A stretch of 64,000 nucleotides of DNA, taken from assembly GCF_030463535.1 (NCBI RefSeq), contig NC_132892.1:33802080-33866079 (forward strand), written 5' to 3'. This DNA is from Salminus brasiliensis (Eukaryota > Chordata > Actinopteri > Characiformes > Bryconidae). A program made the position numbers and the translations under genes. Positions 1 through 10,202 of the stretch are shown here, piece after piece. Within the stretch, counting starts at the first letter, position 1; each line of letters begins with the position of its first letter. The notes beneath the pieces were generated by a model. That model saw only the letters and a list, made by a program, of their open reading frames with translations, made no database searches and was not told the origin of the DNA.

Positions 1-460
1 TCTCTTGACTGGCTTCCTGTAGCTGCTGCCCAGGTCTTCAGATTCAGACCCTGACTCTGGTCTTCAAAGCCAAGACTGGACCAGCCAGCCCCTCTGTAGC
101 CCTTCCAGCTTCAAGTACGGCTCGGCTTGACCCGCCATCCTTTAAAATCCACGGAAGACGAGCGTCCAGACTTGTTTCTGTCCTGCACTGAAGTGGTGGA
201 ACGAACTTCCCCTGGGTGTCCAAACAGCAGAGTCCAACACTCACGGTCCTCAAACCCAGACTGAAGACCCTCCTCTTCTGAGAGTACTTGGGTGAAGAGT
301 AGAGTATTATGGTCTCTATATTGACTTGAGTCTAAGATTAGAGGATCTGAATTTTTAGTCTATTCAAACTAAAAACTGTGTTTAATCTTACACTAACGGT
401 TGCAGCTGTAACAACTGTCATTTCATGGGATCAATAAAGTATTTCTGATTCTGATTCTAG
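1..460 (+). mobile_element. LINE (non-LTR retrotransposon) 3' fragment
   Basis: The first ~290 bases match, with many differences, the C-terminal reverse-transcriptase coding part of the better copy at 46786-47494 (shared phrases such as GGCTTCCTGTAGCTGC, AAGTGGTGGAACGA and CAGACTGAAGACC). Several frame breaks make it non-coding. A short TTCTGATTCTGATTC-type tail lies at about 445-460. At 478-540 the sequence again resembles the conserved fish 3' tail (GTAAGTCGCTCTGG). It is a dead fragment cut by the window edge. Confidence 0.7.
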
Positions 461-540
461 CTGAGGTTTTTCTTGAGTAAACAGTGAAGCACTTTTGTAA
501 GTCGCTCTGGAGAAGAGCTAAACACTGTAAATGTAAATAT

Positions 541-1551
541 AAGTGACTGTCTTCAAGTGTTATAGGAGTACAGTTTACTCTGACCTAATAGAACTTTTTG
601 CTGAGTTCATGTTGCCCTTTTCCCACTCACTGGTGTGTCCTTTCTTGCCCAACATTGATAGATGTTGTACTCTTATAATTTATGAAGATATTTCTGTCTG
701 TTTTTTTCTAATGCAATTTTACAGAAATTTTAAACAAGTGCACTCATATTTGATAACTTACAACATGCCCTTCATATTTATCATGCATTTATTTTTCTGG
801 CCAATAGGTGGCAGTGTGTTCACTGAAAGTTTATTGAAAACCTTTGATATGAAGTTAAATCATAAGGGAAGAGAAAGCTGATCACAGATTAACTAAGAGG
901 CAACATCTATACGTTTTGAAATGCACTGATTTATGATATGCTTTGCTAATGGACCCTGAAGGTCTACAGGAGGGCTCATCAATTCAGGTCCTGGAAGGTC
1001 AGTTCCTTACTCAGTTTGGTATATTTCTTACTTAGACACACAGCTTCACCTGGTTATTAACTGCTGTTAAATAACTGCTGTTAAGTTTAATGAGGTATGT
1101 TTTAAGATGGACAAGACCCAAGCTGTGGTGGTCCTAGATTATTCATGAACTGACAAACATCTTAAGGTTTAAGATTTGGCAGTGAGCAGTACAATCACAT
1201 ATTTCAGAAACCTTAATTTAGGCAGGGACAGTGATTATCTTTCTAAATTTCTTGAGGTCAACCATATTATTTCCTTTTTGCATTTTATTTTATGCCATAG
1301 TGCCAGATTGGTCTCAATACTCCACTAGATGGGGCCCATTTAATTTGTGGTGCTGGTAGGAGTGGCAGTGACTGGATAAAATATGACATATTCCAAAGAA
1401 AGAGGATCCAACTAAACCCGAAGGGAAGTGGAAACAAAAACATACACATACAAAAAGAGTCCAGTAACACAAAAATCAGTTCAATTCAAGAAGATCTTAA
1501 GACCATCTGGAAAAGTGAATTGAATTTCTGTGTAGCTTATTTCAGTTCAGG
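541..1551. other. Upstream spacer of locus A
   Basis: No convincing gene is seen in this stretch. Open frames here are short and lack family resemblance. The last ~60 bases, ending GTTCAGG before the ATG at 1552, resemble the 5' leader of loci B to D (AAAAGTGAATTGAATTTCTGTG). The RUNX-like block found upstream of B to G is not present. Confidence 0.5.
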
Positions 1552-3203
1552 ATGAAGATTCTCCTCATCTTCACTCTCTACCAAGTCACAGGTGAGATAT
1601 TTAACATAGGTTGCTGCCAATGGCTCAGTAAATGCAGCTTGTTTAAGAATGTTCCTTCAAGTTTTATTCAGAGAGCTCTGAAAGGCTCAAGAAACCAACA
1701 ATTGCTTTTAATTGACTGTATTGAGTTGTGTCAATATTAGTGAAAGTGCAGCCTTAGGGATCAGTTTAAACTCATGAGCACTCATCCCTCAAAGCCACTT
1801 TTGGGCTAAAATAGCTTTGATCAATAAAAAATACAACTGTCAGATCATTATTTAAGCTAACGGTGATCTTCATAGCAAAAAAGACACTGTGATGAGCATG
1901 AAGACAGCACCGCATGGGGGCTGGGATGGGGGTTAGAACAGTCATGTGACTGACAGGGGCCCTAAAAATGCATTAATTGAGTATTTTGAAGAATTGTTAG
2001 AATTGTGGGCCCCAGTGTAACATCTTTTCATGGGGCCCCTGCATGAAGATCAGGGTTGAAAATATACCCAGTATTAGTTAGGTCTTGGCTCCTAGGTGAA
2101 GACTAGCTGTCCTGTCAAGACCAAGTCTAAATAAAAACCAAGACCAAGATGAGATCAAGACTCCATAAAATAATTTTCATACTTGAATTAGTCATTAACT
2201 GCAGTCCGAATTTCTCAATCTTCCTAGATTGGTTGAGCTATTAAAGTAAGCTTTCACATAGTTTATTACATAGCTACACAATATGTCTAAATGTTTGTGG
2301 ACACCCCTTCTAATTAATGCATTCTGCTACTTTATGTTACTCTAATTGCTGACACAGAAGTGTCACAACTTGTCTAGTCCCTGTAAGGTATTGCCATATA
2401 GAATAGGACTCTCTGGAGCAGATTAACATGAACCTATTGGCTCCATGCCTAATGCCAGGCATGGGCTAGAGGGGTATAAAGCCCCCCAGCATTGAGCTGT
2501 GGAGCAGTGATTCTGTATTCTCTGGAATGATGGTGGTGCTCCATCCAATACTTTTGGGATGAGTTGGGGATGAGGTGGGGTGGGCATCATCCAACATCCT
2601 GATCTCACTAAAGCTATTGCGGCTGAATGCAATCAAATCTTCACAGCAATGCCCCTCCAAAATCTACTAGAAAGCTGTGCTCCCTGGACAGTAGAGACCT
2701 CAACAAAAGCAGGATTAACTCTTTTAAATACCCTTGACTTGAAGAAACAGTGAATGAACAGGTGTCCCAAAACTTTTGTCCATATAGTGTAGCTGCTATA
2801 TATTTCCCCAATAATTAATTTTGTTATGATTGTATGGTTGACAGATGCCTGGAGTATAGAGTTAGTGACTGCACTCCTGGGAGACACTGTAACTATCAGC
2901 TGTAACTATCCAGAGGAATTCAAGAACAAACCCAAGTTTTTAGCCAAAAGGCACGATAACTCTTTTACAGAAGTGATCCAAACCACAGAGTTTCAGAAAG
3001 GCAGATTCTCCATCTTTGACGACAGAAAGTCCAACATTTTCACTGTAAACATCAGTGATGTTAGAGAAGCTGATATAGGAGGTTATTCGTGTAATGGAAA
3101 GAGTGTAAAATTGACCACCTTCAGGAGGATTGATCTCCAGGTTGTTGGTAAGATAATATTATATATATTTAGTAATATTGTATCCAGAATTTTTGAAGTA
3201 CCA

Positions 3204-3299
<96 letters not shown>

Positions 3300-4477
3300 T
3301 ATACACATGGTGGATACACCTAAATAAAACTGGAATGGTTGGTGATATTAACGTCCTGTTATAAGTGGTCAGAAACTTGTAAATAACTCATGAAAGAATA
3401 AAGTTACATTAAAACCAAGCACATCATTGATTTGTTTTTTTTTAAATTCTCAATAAGTTTGATGTGTGACATGACCCTCTTCCCATTGAAAAAAAGTTGG
3501 ATCCAAAATGGCCGACTTCAAAATGGCCACCATGGTCACCACCCATCTTGAAAAGTTTTCCCCCTCCCATATACTAATGTGCCACAAGCAGGAAGGTAAT
3601 ATCACCAACCATTCCCATTTTATTTAGGTGTATCCATATAAATGGCCCACCATATATATATATATATATATATTATGAATTGGAAAACACCCCTCTTAAT
3701 GTTTGAATTCAGATGTTTGATTCAGTCCCATTCAGCCACAGGGGTATAAAATCCAGCCTCTAGTCCTGCAGTCTGTCTTTCTTCCACACATCAGTGAAAG
3801 AACGGGAGGTTCTGAAGAGCTCACTGAACTCCAGCGTGGTTCTGGATGTAATAGGAGACACCGCTGCACCAACAACAACAAGTCAGCTGGTGAAATCTCC
3901 TCCCTCCTAGATCTTCCTCCATCAGCTGTGAGGGGTATTATTACTGAACAGTGGAAGAATTTAGGAGGAACAGCTCACAGAGAACAGCTCAGCCACCGAG
4001 TGTCAGACCATTTTGCCGATTTTGCACAGTAATTGTGACGTAAAGGACTCTGAAGTTACTGTATACAGTAATATATATATTTTGACAGTTGTTTACTGTT
4101 AATATGGCACTGCAGTGAACTTATGGCAACTAAAATATTGCAGTGCAAATATTGTATTTCACATTGTTTTTATCTTTAATGTTTGACCTTGTTTTTTATA
4201 AATGTTTAAATGTGTAAATTATTTAATTTAATGTTTTGTCATTTAAACAACATTATAATAACCACCACCAGCAAGACCAACTACAACTAAGACACCAATG
4301 ACAGCACCCTACAGGAGCACATCAGCAGAACCAGGGGTATTTGCATCTCATAAAGAAAAAATCAGTAAGAACTCATATTTATATATACTTTCATTTTATT
4401 GTTTATTCCTTCCTTCCTCAAATAAATAAATTAATGGGTATACATCTGTAATACTACTACTACTAATAATAATAATA

Positions 4478-4545
<68 letters not shown>

Positions 4546-4758
4546 TCTATACTGTATGTACTGAATTATATGTGAGGTTGTGTTTGTGTTGTAAAGTTGT
4601 GAGTGATCGAAGTGGTGGATCTTTCTGTTCCTTTGTCTGTATTTCAATTCCAGGTTCCTCTGTTCTTAAAACAGTTGTATCAGTCTGTGTGGTTCTGCTG
4701 CTGATTGGGGGATCAGCAGTGGTTTTATATAGACTCAGATATCACAAGAGACAAGGTA

Positions 4759-4797
<39 letters not shown>

Positions 4798-5354
4798 GAG
4801 TTTATGTGGGCTGGACTGTGGATTCACTTTTCAGACCATCACTTTATTGCTTAGAGATGAGCACTAGACCTTCCCCTAGAGGACGGTTGGAGAACAGCAC
4901 CTATGGCACTGACTTTTTCTCATTTCTCTTTTTCTCTAGACTCTGACTCTTTAAGCCAACAAGCAATAAGAAAAAAAGTAAGTGAATTATCTCAGATGTA
5001 AAATTGCCATCAGAACTGTTGATTTCACCACTCTAAAAGTAACGCATGTGTCTTCCTCCCCATCCCGTATGTCTACCTTAAAGAGGTTGAATCTAAAGAG
5101 CTTATTGGCACTGTGTGTTTCTCTGATTTTAGGCAGATGGTGATAATGAAAATGACCGACCAGACCAGAAAATGCACTTGGATCCAATCTATGAGATCAT
5201 AGACCCCAACACCAACCAATCAGATTCAGTCTACCAAAGCCTAAACCCCAGCACCAACCAATCAGATTCAGTCTACCAGAGCCTAAACCCCAGCACCAAC
5301 CAATCAGATTCAGTCTACCAGAGCCTAAACCCAGACATTAACCAATCAGATTAA
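1552..5354 (+). CDS. Locus A: single-Ig-domain CD300/pIgR-like receptor with ITIM-repeat tail
   Basis: Six exons join in phase: 1552-1591 (signal peptide, MKILLIFTLYQVTG), 2845-3147 (V-type Ig domain), 4272-4364 (Thr/Pro-rich stem), 4654-4755 (transmembrane), 4940-4977 (linker) and 5133-5354 (tail), giving 265 residues. The Ig domain has both canonical cysteines (TISCNYP and GGYSCNG) and the family signature SDVREADIGGY. The membrane segment VSVCVVLLLIGGSAVVLY is followed by a basic anchor. The tail has PIYEII and then three SVYQSL motifs, each fitting S/I/V/L-x-Y-x-x-L, in a 14-residue repeat. An inhibitory surface receptor recruiting SH2 phosphatases is inferred from the family. Only one Ig exon is found; a second may have been lost, since the first intron holds a MITE. 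The stem exon is predicted from phase and composition only. The stop arises inside a repeat unit. Confidence 0.72.
2277..2797 (-). mobile_element. MITE, Tc1/mariner-like (TIR ACTATATGGACAAAAG type), in intron 1 of locus A
   Basis: This is an inverted copy of an element seen about ten times here. The right end reads GTCCCAAAACTTTTGTCCATATAGTGT and the left end ATGTTTGTGGACACCCC, so the termini are complementary to those of the forward copies. It has no coding capacity. The internal block CCCAGCATTGAGCTGTGGAG is shared by the copies. Superfamily assignment is inferred from TIR style. Confidence 0.7.
3203..3300. repeat. (CT)n(TA)n microsatellite, locus A intron
   Basis: About 24 bases of CT dinucleotides run directly into about 60 bases of TA dinucleotides, just downstream of the Ig exon donor at 3147. 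Open frames across it are artefacts of the repeat. Confidence 0.95.
3309..3645. mobile_element. MITE with ~38-bp terminal inverted repeats
   Basis: The left end GGATACACCTAAATAAAACT and the right end, which reads in reverse complement GGATACACCTAAATAAAATG, form an inverted repeat continuing through GGAATGGTTGGTGATATTA. The right arm carries an extra GCCATTTATAT missing on the left. The core has paired AAAATGGCC motifs. No coding capacity is seen. It lies between two (TA)n tracts. Confidence 0.75.
3720..4035 (+). mobile_element. Degenerate Tc1/mariner-superfamily transposase N-terminal relic
   Basis: The stretch resembles a common fish repeat encoding a helix-turn-helix N terminus (GAGCTCACTGAACTCCAGCGTGG, then CTCCTCCCTCCTAGATCTTCCTCC, then GTGGAAGAATTTAGGAGG). 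Frames are broken, so it is a relic. Family assignment rests on resemblance recalled from such elements and is moderate. Confidence 0.45.
4482..4543. repeat. (TA)n microsatellite
   Basis: About 31 uninterrupted TA units lie in the locus A intron between the stem and transmembrane exons. A second small array, (CA)n at about 4761-4793, follows the transmembrane exon. Confidence 0.95.
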
Positions 5355-6156
5355 GTCTACTGAGGCTAAACCGCAACACCAACCAACCAGAGTCTAAACG
5401 GCAACTAGACAGATTCAGTCTGGCTTAGTTTTTAAATCCCTAAACCAAAACTCTACTAGAACTATTACATCAGGTCTACCAAAACCCAATTAAATTCTGT
5501 CTACAATCAGATTAAATCAGGCAGACCCTCAACCCCAATACCAGAGATTACTAGAGCAGACTCCAAACCAAAGCAATAGCATTCAATCATAAGGCCTTAG
5601 AGCAATAAACAACAACCAAAAAACAACAACAACAGTATTTTGCATTAAAGTTTGTCTTCTTTAATGCAATATTTTGTATTAATGTGCAAAGTGCAAAGTG
5701 ATTACCTACATTTGGCTTGGCTTTCATCTGTGCTAATAAATCTCACTTTTAGTTTAGATTGATAATCATTTTATTTATGATTAATTAGTGACACAAATGC
5801 AGATGATTTGAAGGCAGTTTCATGTGATTCTAATCTCTTGTTTGTATTTTTTCTTATGTTTATTTCTTTTAAATTTTTACATTTCCTAATGTTTATCCAA
5901 TGTTCATCTTTTTAATTTATCTATGTGTAATGTTTGTAATCAGATATGTAATAAAACAATTGTAATATAACATACTGGGACTAGAGTTTGTTTTTTGCTG
6001 ATCCACATTGATATATAGTGCATTCACTTTGAGATATGATTCATAAACTCATCTCATCTTAAAACTTTAGGGGTTTAGGTTAACTTTAGGTTTTTCACTG
6101 TTACTAATAACCAAGCAAACACTGATTTATTCGAAAACAACCTTACTGGTGGCTAC
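5355..6156. other. Locus A 3' region with decayed tail repeats and poly(A) signal
   Basis: After the stop, decayed copies of the 42-bp tail repeat continue to about 5580 (ACCAACCAACCAGAGTCTAAAC, AGACAGATTCAGTCTGG). A canonical AATAAA at 5950-5955 fits the 3' end of the locus A transcript. No other gene is seen. Confidence 0.6.
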
Positions 6157-6425
6157 ACTATATGGACAAAAGTATTGGGACACCTGCTCATTTAATAGTT
6201 TGTTCCCAAATTAAGGGTATTGTCCTGATGTCTGATCACTATCCATCACTCCAGAGAACACTTCCACTTCTTCCACTGCTCCACAGCTCAATGATGGGAA
6301 GCTTTATACCCCTCTAGCCCACACCTGGCATTACTGGTGCCAATAGGTTCATGTTTATCTGCTCTAGATAGTCCTATTCTATTGATAGTACATCTCTACA
6401 GGGACTAGACAAGCTGTGTGTGTGC
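6157..6425 (+). mobile_element. MITE copy (ACTATATGGACAAAAG type), 3'-truncated
   Basis: It begins with the terminal ACACTATATGGACAAAAGTA and shares the internal CCCCTCTAGCCCACACCTGG block with other copies, but lacks the distal inverted repeat. The following ~450 bases (6426-6889) show no recognisable gene. Confidence 0.7.
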
Positions 6426-6889
6426 ATTTGCACATCTGTTATCTAAACTTAGCATTTTACGTTTATGCTAGCCTCTATGCTTTAAATAATAAACATAGGC
6501 TAGCTAACAGCTCAGTGCTGAACATCATAGGTTCACAGCCTGTCCAGGGAGTATTCCTGCATTGTGTCCAAAGATTACAAATGAATTCCAGATCTACCAT
6601 GACCCTGAACAGGAAGCAACGGATAAGAAGATGGATGGACGAATGGTATTTCCCCCTTTGCCTGAAATATCCTCAAATAGACATTTCTCATTATCTTTGA
6701 CCAGTCTCAGACATATGAGAAAGTTTTCCCCCTTCCTCCATGCAGAAATCTTTCAGATGTGTATGTTTTTTTCCTTCTGTTCTTCAACACTCACTTCAAC
6801 CATCAATCAAGAGCAGACCAGACTAAACATCTGAGGTTTAATTCTACACAATTGAATTTTATAAATGATTATTAAAGACATTTCTTCAG

Positions 6890-7142
6890 GTGTGTGAGTT
6901 TAGTTAGATTACCTCCATCTCTCAGTGTTGATCACATGAAGGTTTTCAAGGGGTTTCCCACTTTGTTTCCCATTTGATTGTAAAATAATATACACTTCTC
7001 ATTACTATAACACTCTTCTGCAAGCCTTAGCTAAACTCTGACACAGCACTGAGAAGACAACACAATGAGACTAGAAGATGACATTGTACAGGACCAGACG
7101 AATCTCACTCAGAGCAGGATTGCAACAATTTAAGCATTTTAG

Positions 7143-7179
<37 letters not shown>

Positions 7180-7780
7180 TGAAAGTAAAGTACCTGTTTG
7201 GCCTCTGCTTGGCATCCAGGGGCAGAGCATATTCCTCTCTTCTAAAGTGAGTTTCTTCTTGCTTTCTCAGGCTGAGAAAACCTGATCTCTTCCTTTAACC
7301 CCCTTTCTACAATACTGAACCGGTTTTAAAGCCTAATCAAATGTCTCCCTCTAGTGGTCAGATAGGCACCAACATCTACTGCCTTGATGTTTTCTCTTTC
7401 TTAGAGACTCACACCCAACAAAGAGAAACAAATAACAGAGTAAGTATAAAATGCATGAACATCAAAACTCCAACATCAAAAAAACAAACTCTTGATTTAG
7501 TTTCACAGTAATCAAAAATCTAATTTTATTATATTTCTCAACCAATTTTAACTCTATGTTGCTCTTATGTCAGGCTGCTGGTATTTCTGGAAATGATCTA
7601 CTGGGAAACTAGAACACGAGCATCTTTCTCACTCTAAACCCCAACACCAACCAATCAGATTCAGTCTACCAGAGTCTAAACCCCAACACCAACCAATCAG
7701 ATTCAGTCTCCCAGAGCCTAAACAACAACACTATCCAATCAGATTTAGTCTACCAGAGGATAATCTCTAATAACAATAAA
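6890..7780 (+). pseudogene. Relic of the 3' half of a CD300-like receptor gene
   Basis: The block keeps the order of a locus C/D 3' half. An intron-like start (TTACCTCCATCTCTCAGTGTTG) matches the introns at 17850. An (ATT)n tract lies at 7145-7180. A linker-exon remnant at 7405-7439 begins AGACTCACACCCAACAAAGAG and is followed by GTAAG. A tail-exon remnant begins at 7574 (GCTGCTGGTATTTCTGG) and carries three copies of the ACCAACCAATCAGATTCAGT repeat up to 7760. The tail frame has an early TAG, and no Ig or membrane exon was found. It is a decayed duplicate; its 3' end abuts a truncated Tc1 element. Confidence 0.65.
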
Positions 7781-7805
7781 TGAATAACAATCTACTTGAA
7801 CTCTA

Positions 7806-8632
7806 ATAACAATCCCCAAAGCTTCTGGGAGAATGTCCTATGGATAGATAGGACAAAAATTGAACTTTTTGCCAAGGCACATCAGCTCTATGTTCACAGA
7901 TGGAAAAATGAAGCATATCAAGAAAAAAAAAAACACTGTCCCAACTGTGAAAGATGGAGGAGGCTGTTATGTTCTGGGGCTGCTTTGTTGCATCTGACAC
8001 AGGGTCCATTGAATCTGTGCAGGGTACAATGAAATCTCAAGACTATCAAGGGATTCTAGAGAGAAATGTGCTGCCCAGTGTAAGAAAGCTTTGTCTCAGT
8101 CACAGGTCATGGGTCTTGCAACAGGATAATGACCCAAAACACACAGCTTAATACACCCAAGAATGGCTAAGAGGAAAACATTGGACTATTCTGAAGTGGC
8201 CTTCTATGAGCCCTGACCTAAATCCTATTGATCATCTTTGGAAGGAGCTAAAACATGCTGTCTGGAAAAGACACCCTTCAAACCTGAGACAAGTGGAGCA
8301 GTTTGCTCTTGAGGAGTGGGCCAAAATACCTGCTGAGGGGTGCAGAAGTCTCATTGACAGTTACAGGAATCGTTTGATTGCAGTGATTGCCTCAAAAGGT
8401 TGTGCAACAAAATATTAAGTTAAGGGTACCATCGTTTCTGTCCAGGCCGGTTTCATGAGTTCAATAATTCTGTTGAAGCATAGTTGAAAATCAATGTCTG
8501 ACTTTCATTTGTTCATTTTCATAGCATTTTTATTTATTATTACTTTTGTCAGATTCAGGTTATTTCTGTGACCATTGTGGGCTTTTCTTTCATTAACTGA
8601 GGGGTACCAACGATTTTGTCCACGTGTGCATT
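7806..8632 (+). mobile_element. 5'-truncated Tc1-like transposon, transposase pseudogene
   Basis: Broken reading frames encode the catalytic half of a Tc1-family transposase: [13 protein letters not shown], then VMFWGCF, then LQQDNDPKHTA (second Asp region), then SPDLNPIDHLWKELKHAVWK (DDE third acidic region). Frameshifts at about 7950 and 8150 split it, and the N-terminal DNA-binding half is missing. The right end keeps GGGGTACCAACGATTTTGTCC, matching the inverted repeats of the copy at 53966-55520. Confidence 0.9.
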
Positions 8633-8689
8633 AAGCTATTTAGAAACTGATCTAAGTAACGGAATGTAATAAATTTAGCTTACTGTTAT

Positions 8690-8997
8690 TGGAGTAACCA
8701 TTTATACTGTCCAGGGGATCACCACCTTACCTCCCAAACTCTCCCCAAAGGTATTGCATGGAGAACAATCCATCATTCCAGAGTTCCACTGCTCCTCAGC
8801 TTTATGCTGGGGGGCTTTATACCCATCTTGCCCACACCTGGCATTAGACATGGTCCCAATAGGTTCATGATGTTGATCTGCTCCAGAGAGTCCCATTCTA
8901 TTGGAAGTACTTCTCTACAGGGACTTTGTCAGCAATGGGTAACTCAATGCATTCATTAGAAGGGGTGTCCACAAACATTAAAACATATAGTGTGTAT
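8690..8997 (+). mobile_element. MITE copy (partial)
   Basis: It contains GCCCACACCTGGCATTAGAC and ends GGTGTCCACAAACATTAAAACATATAGTGT, the distal terminus of the recurring MITE. The proximal TIR is replaced by TTTATACTGTCCAGG. From 8998 to about 9390 nothing gene-like is recognised apart from AT-rich sequence. Confidence 0.65.
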
Positions 8998-9499
8998 TTA
9001 AAATCCTTTAATTGGACAAAGAACCATGTAGTTGTTTGAATTGTCTTGGTTGTGTACAGCACCACTGCCTTGTAAAAAGAACCCTTGAGGCACTCCTAAG
9101 CAAAAAGAGCTTTGCTTAGGAGTGCAGGGTGTGGGGTTGGACCACAGAGCAGGACATTATTATTAATCTATTGTTAATTATTATTAATTTACTCAACACA
9201 GCTCACCAACTTTCAGGTCACTGATATATATTTTTTAAACAAATAAATATATGATATATATTTTAAACAAAAAAATACAAGAACATGTATTTAGAAAGCA
9301 GTCAAGTATGAGTTACTAATCATACATGGGTGGAATAGGTCTAACAATAGGAACCCCTATTTATGCTACTCCCTCTCTTCCTCTTTCTATAGAACAGAGG
9401 AGGTGGAGATGATGATAAGTGGTGATGTCACTGTAAGGCATCACACACTACCAGGACGAAAACTACTCTGTAACTATTACAACACACGTCTCAAAACAT

Positions 9500-9706
9500 C
9501 AGCCCAATCAAACCTTCACTGATAAATCACCTGCCACATAACTGATAAACCTCCTGATAAACCTCCTGAAACATTTCCTGATACATCTTCTGATACAAGT
9601 CCTGACACACCTCCTGAAACGTGTCCTGATACACCACCTAAAACATCTCCTGGCACACCTCCTGACATACCTCCTGAACTCCTTTTAATTAATTTCAGTT
9701 TCTAGT
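9500..9706 (+). repeat. 12-bp minisatellite coding for Pro-Pro-Asp/Glu-Thr units
   Basis: About a dozen diverged copies of CCTCCTGANACA run in tandem. In one frame they read DKPPDKPPETFPDT and onward to a TAG at 9704-9706 with no internal stop. No family-typical exon boundary or membrane exon was found beside it. It could be a remnant stem or tail exon of a lost receptor, or a chance open minisatellite. Confidence 0.55.
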
Positions 9707-10001
9707 GATCAGAATTGCTATCATTTACATTAAAAGCCACACAGATTTTTTGCTCAGAATCAAATTGGCTATCTTGATGGTTTATGTATGTCGCCTCCAC
9801 AGAGGTGTTGAGAATGAGGAGACTGAACACTTAAAGGTAACAGTAACACAATCTGCCTGTTTTTTCACTCTCACTGTTCTGATGTTGATCTTCATGCTGA
9901 ATCTGTGTAGACAGATTCAACCATATCATCATGGTAATTTTATCATTCATCACTGTTATGGTGCAGAAGCATTTCTGATAAATGGAACTCTTTTTATGTA
10001 A

Positions 10002-10014
10002 TGTGGTGTGTGGT
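10002..10014 (+). promoter_or_regulatory. Conserved upstream block with paired RUNX-like cores (locus B)
   Basis: Two overlapping-phase TGTGGT cores lie within TGTGGTGTGTGGTCAGTGAT, about 200 bases before the ATG. The same block recurs at 15080-15092 (C) and 21618-21630 (D), and single-core versions at 28703 (E), 35048 (F) and 40358 (G). TGTGGT is the known core of RUNX sites. Binding is inference. Confidence 0.45.
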
Positions 10015-10097
10015 CAGTGATGCTGATGGGAGGAGCTGTCGGGTTGAGCTGTCGGCCACAAAAAACAAAAAAAACTAAAGTAGTAAAGGGAAAACTC

Positions 10098-10102
<5 letters not shown>

Positions 10103-10132
<30 letters not shown>
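10103..10132. repeat. (GA)n microsatellite in locus B leader
   Basis: A pure GA tract lies about 70 bases before the locus B start codon. A similar tract sits at 40455-40514 before locus G, while the one at 21009-21045 is upstream of locus D. Confidence 0.9.
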
Positions 10133-10136
<4 letters not shown>

Positions 10137-10202
10137 TCATTTCATTCTGAGCACATCTAAAGAGCTTTTGGAAAAGTGGATTGAATTTCTGTGGACTTCA
10201 GG

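Noticed and set aside
543-881. 112-residue open frame upstream of locus A
   Set aside because: No signal, domain or repeat pattern, no splice-linked neighbours, and composition like AT-rich spacer.
3083-3323. Open frames in both strands across 3203-3300
   Set aside because: They are translations of CT and TA dinucleotide arrays (IYIYIY, SLSLSL) following the locus A Ig exon, not genes.
7574-7780. CRISPR-like array (regular repeats)
   Set aside because: The repeated words are decayed 42-bp receptor-tail coding units in a vertebrate gene relic, with no spacers.
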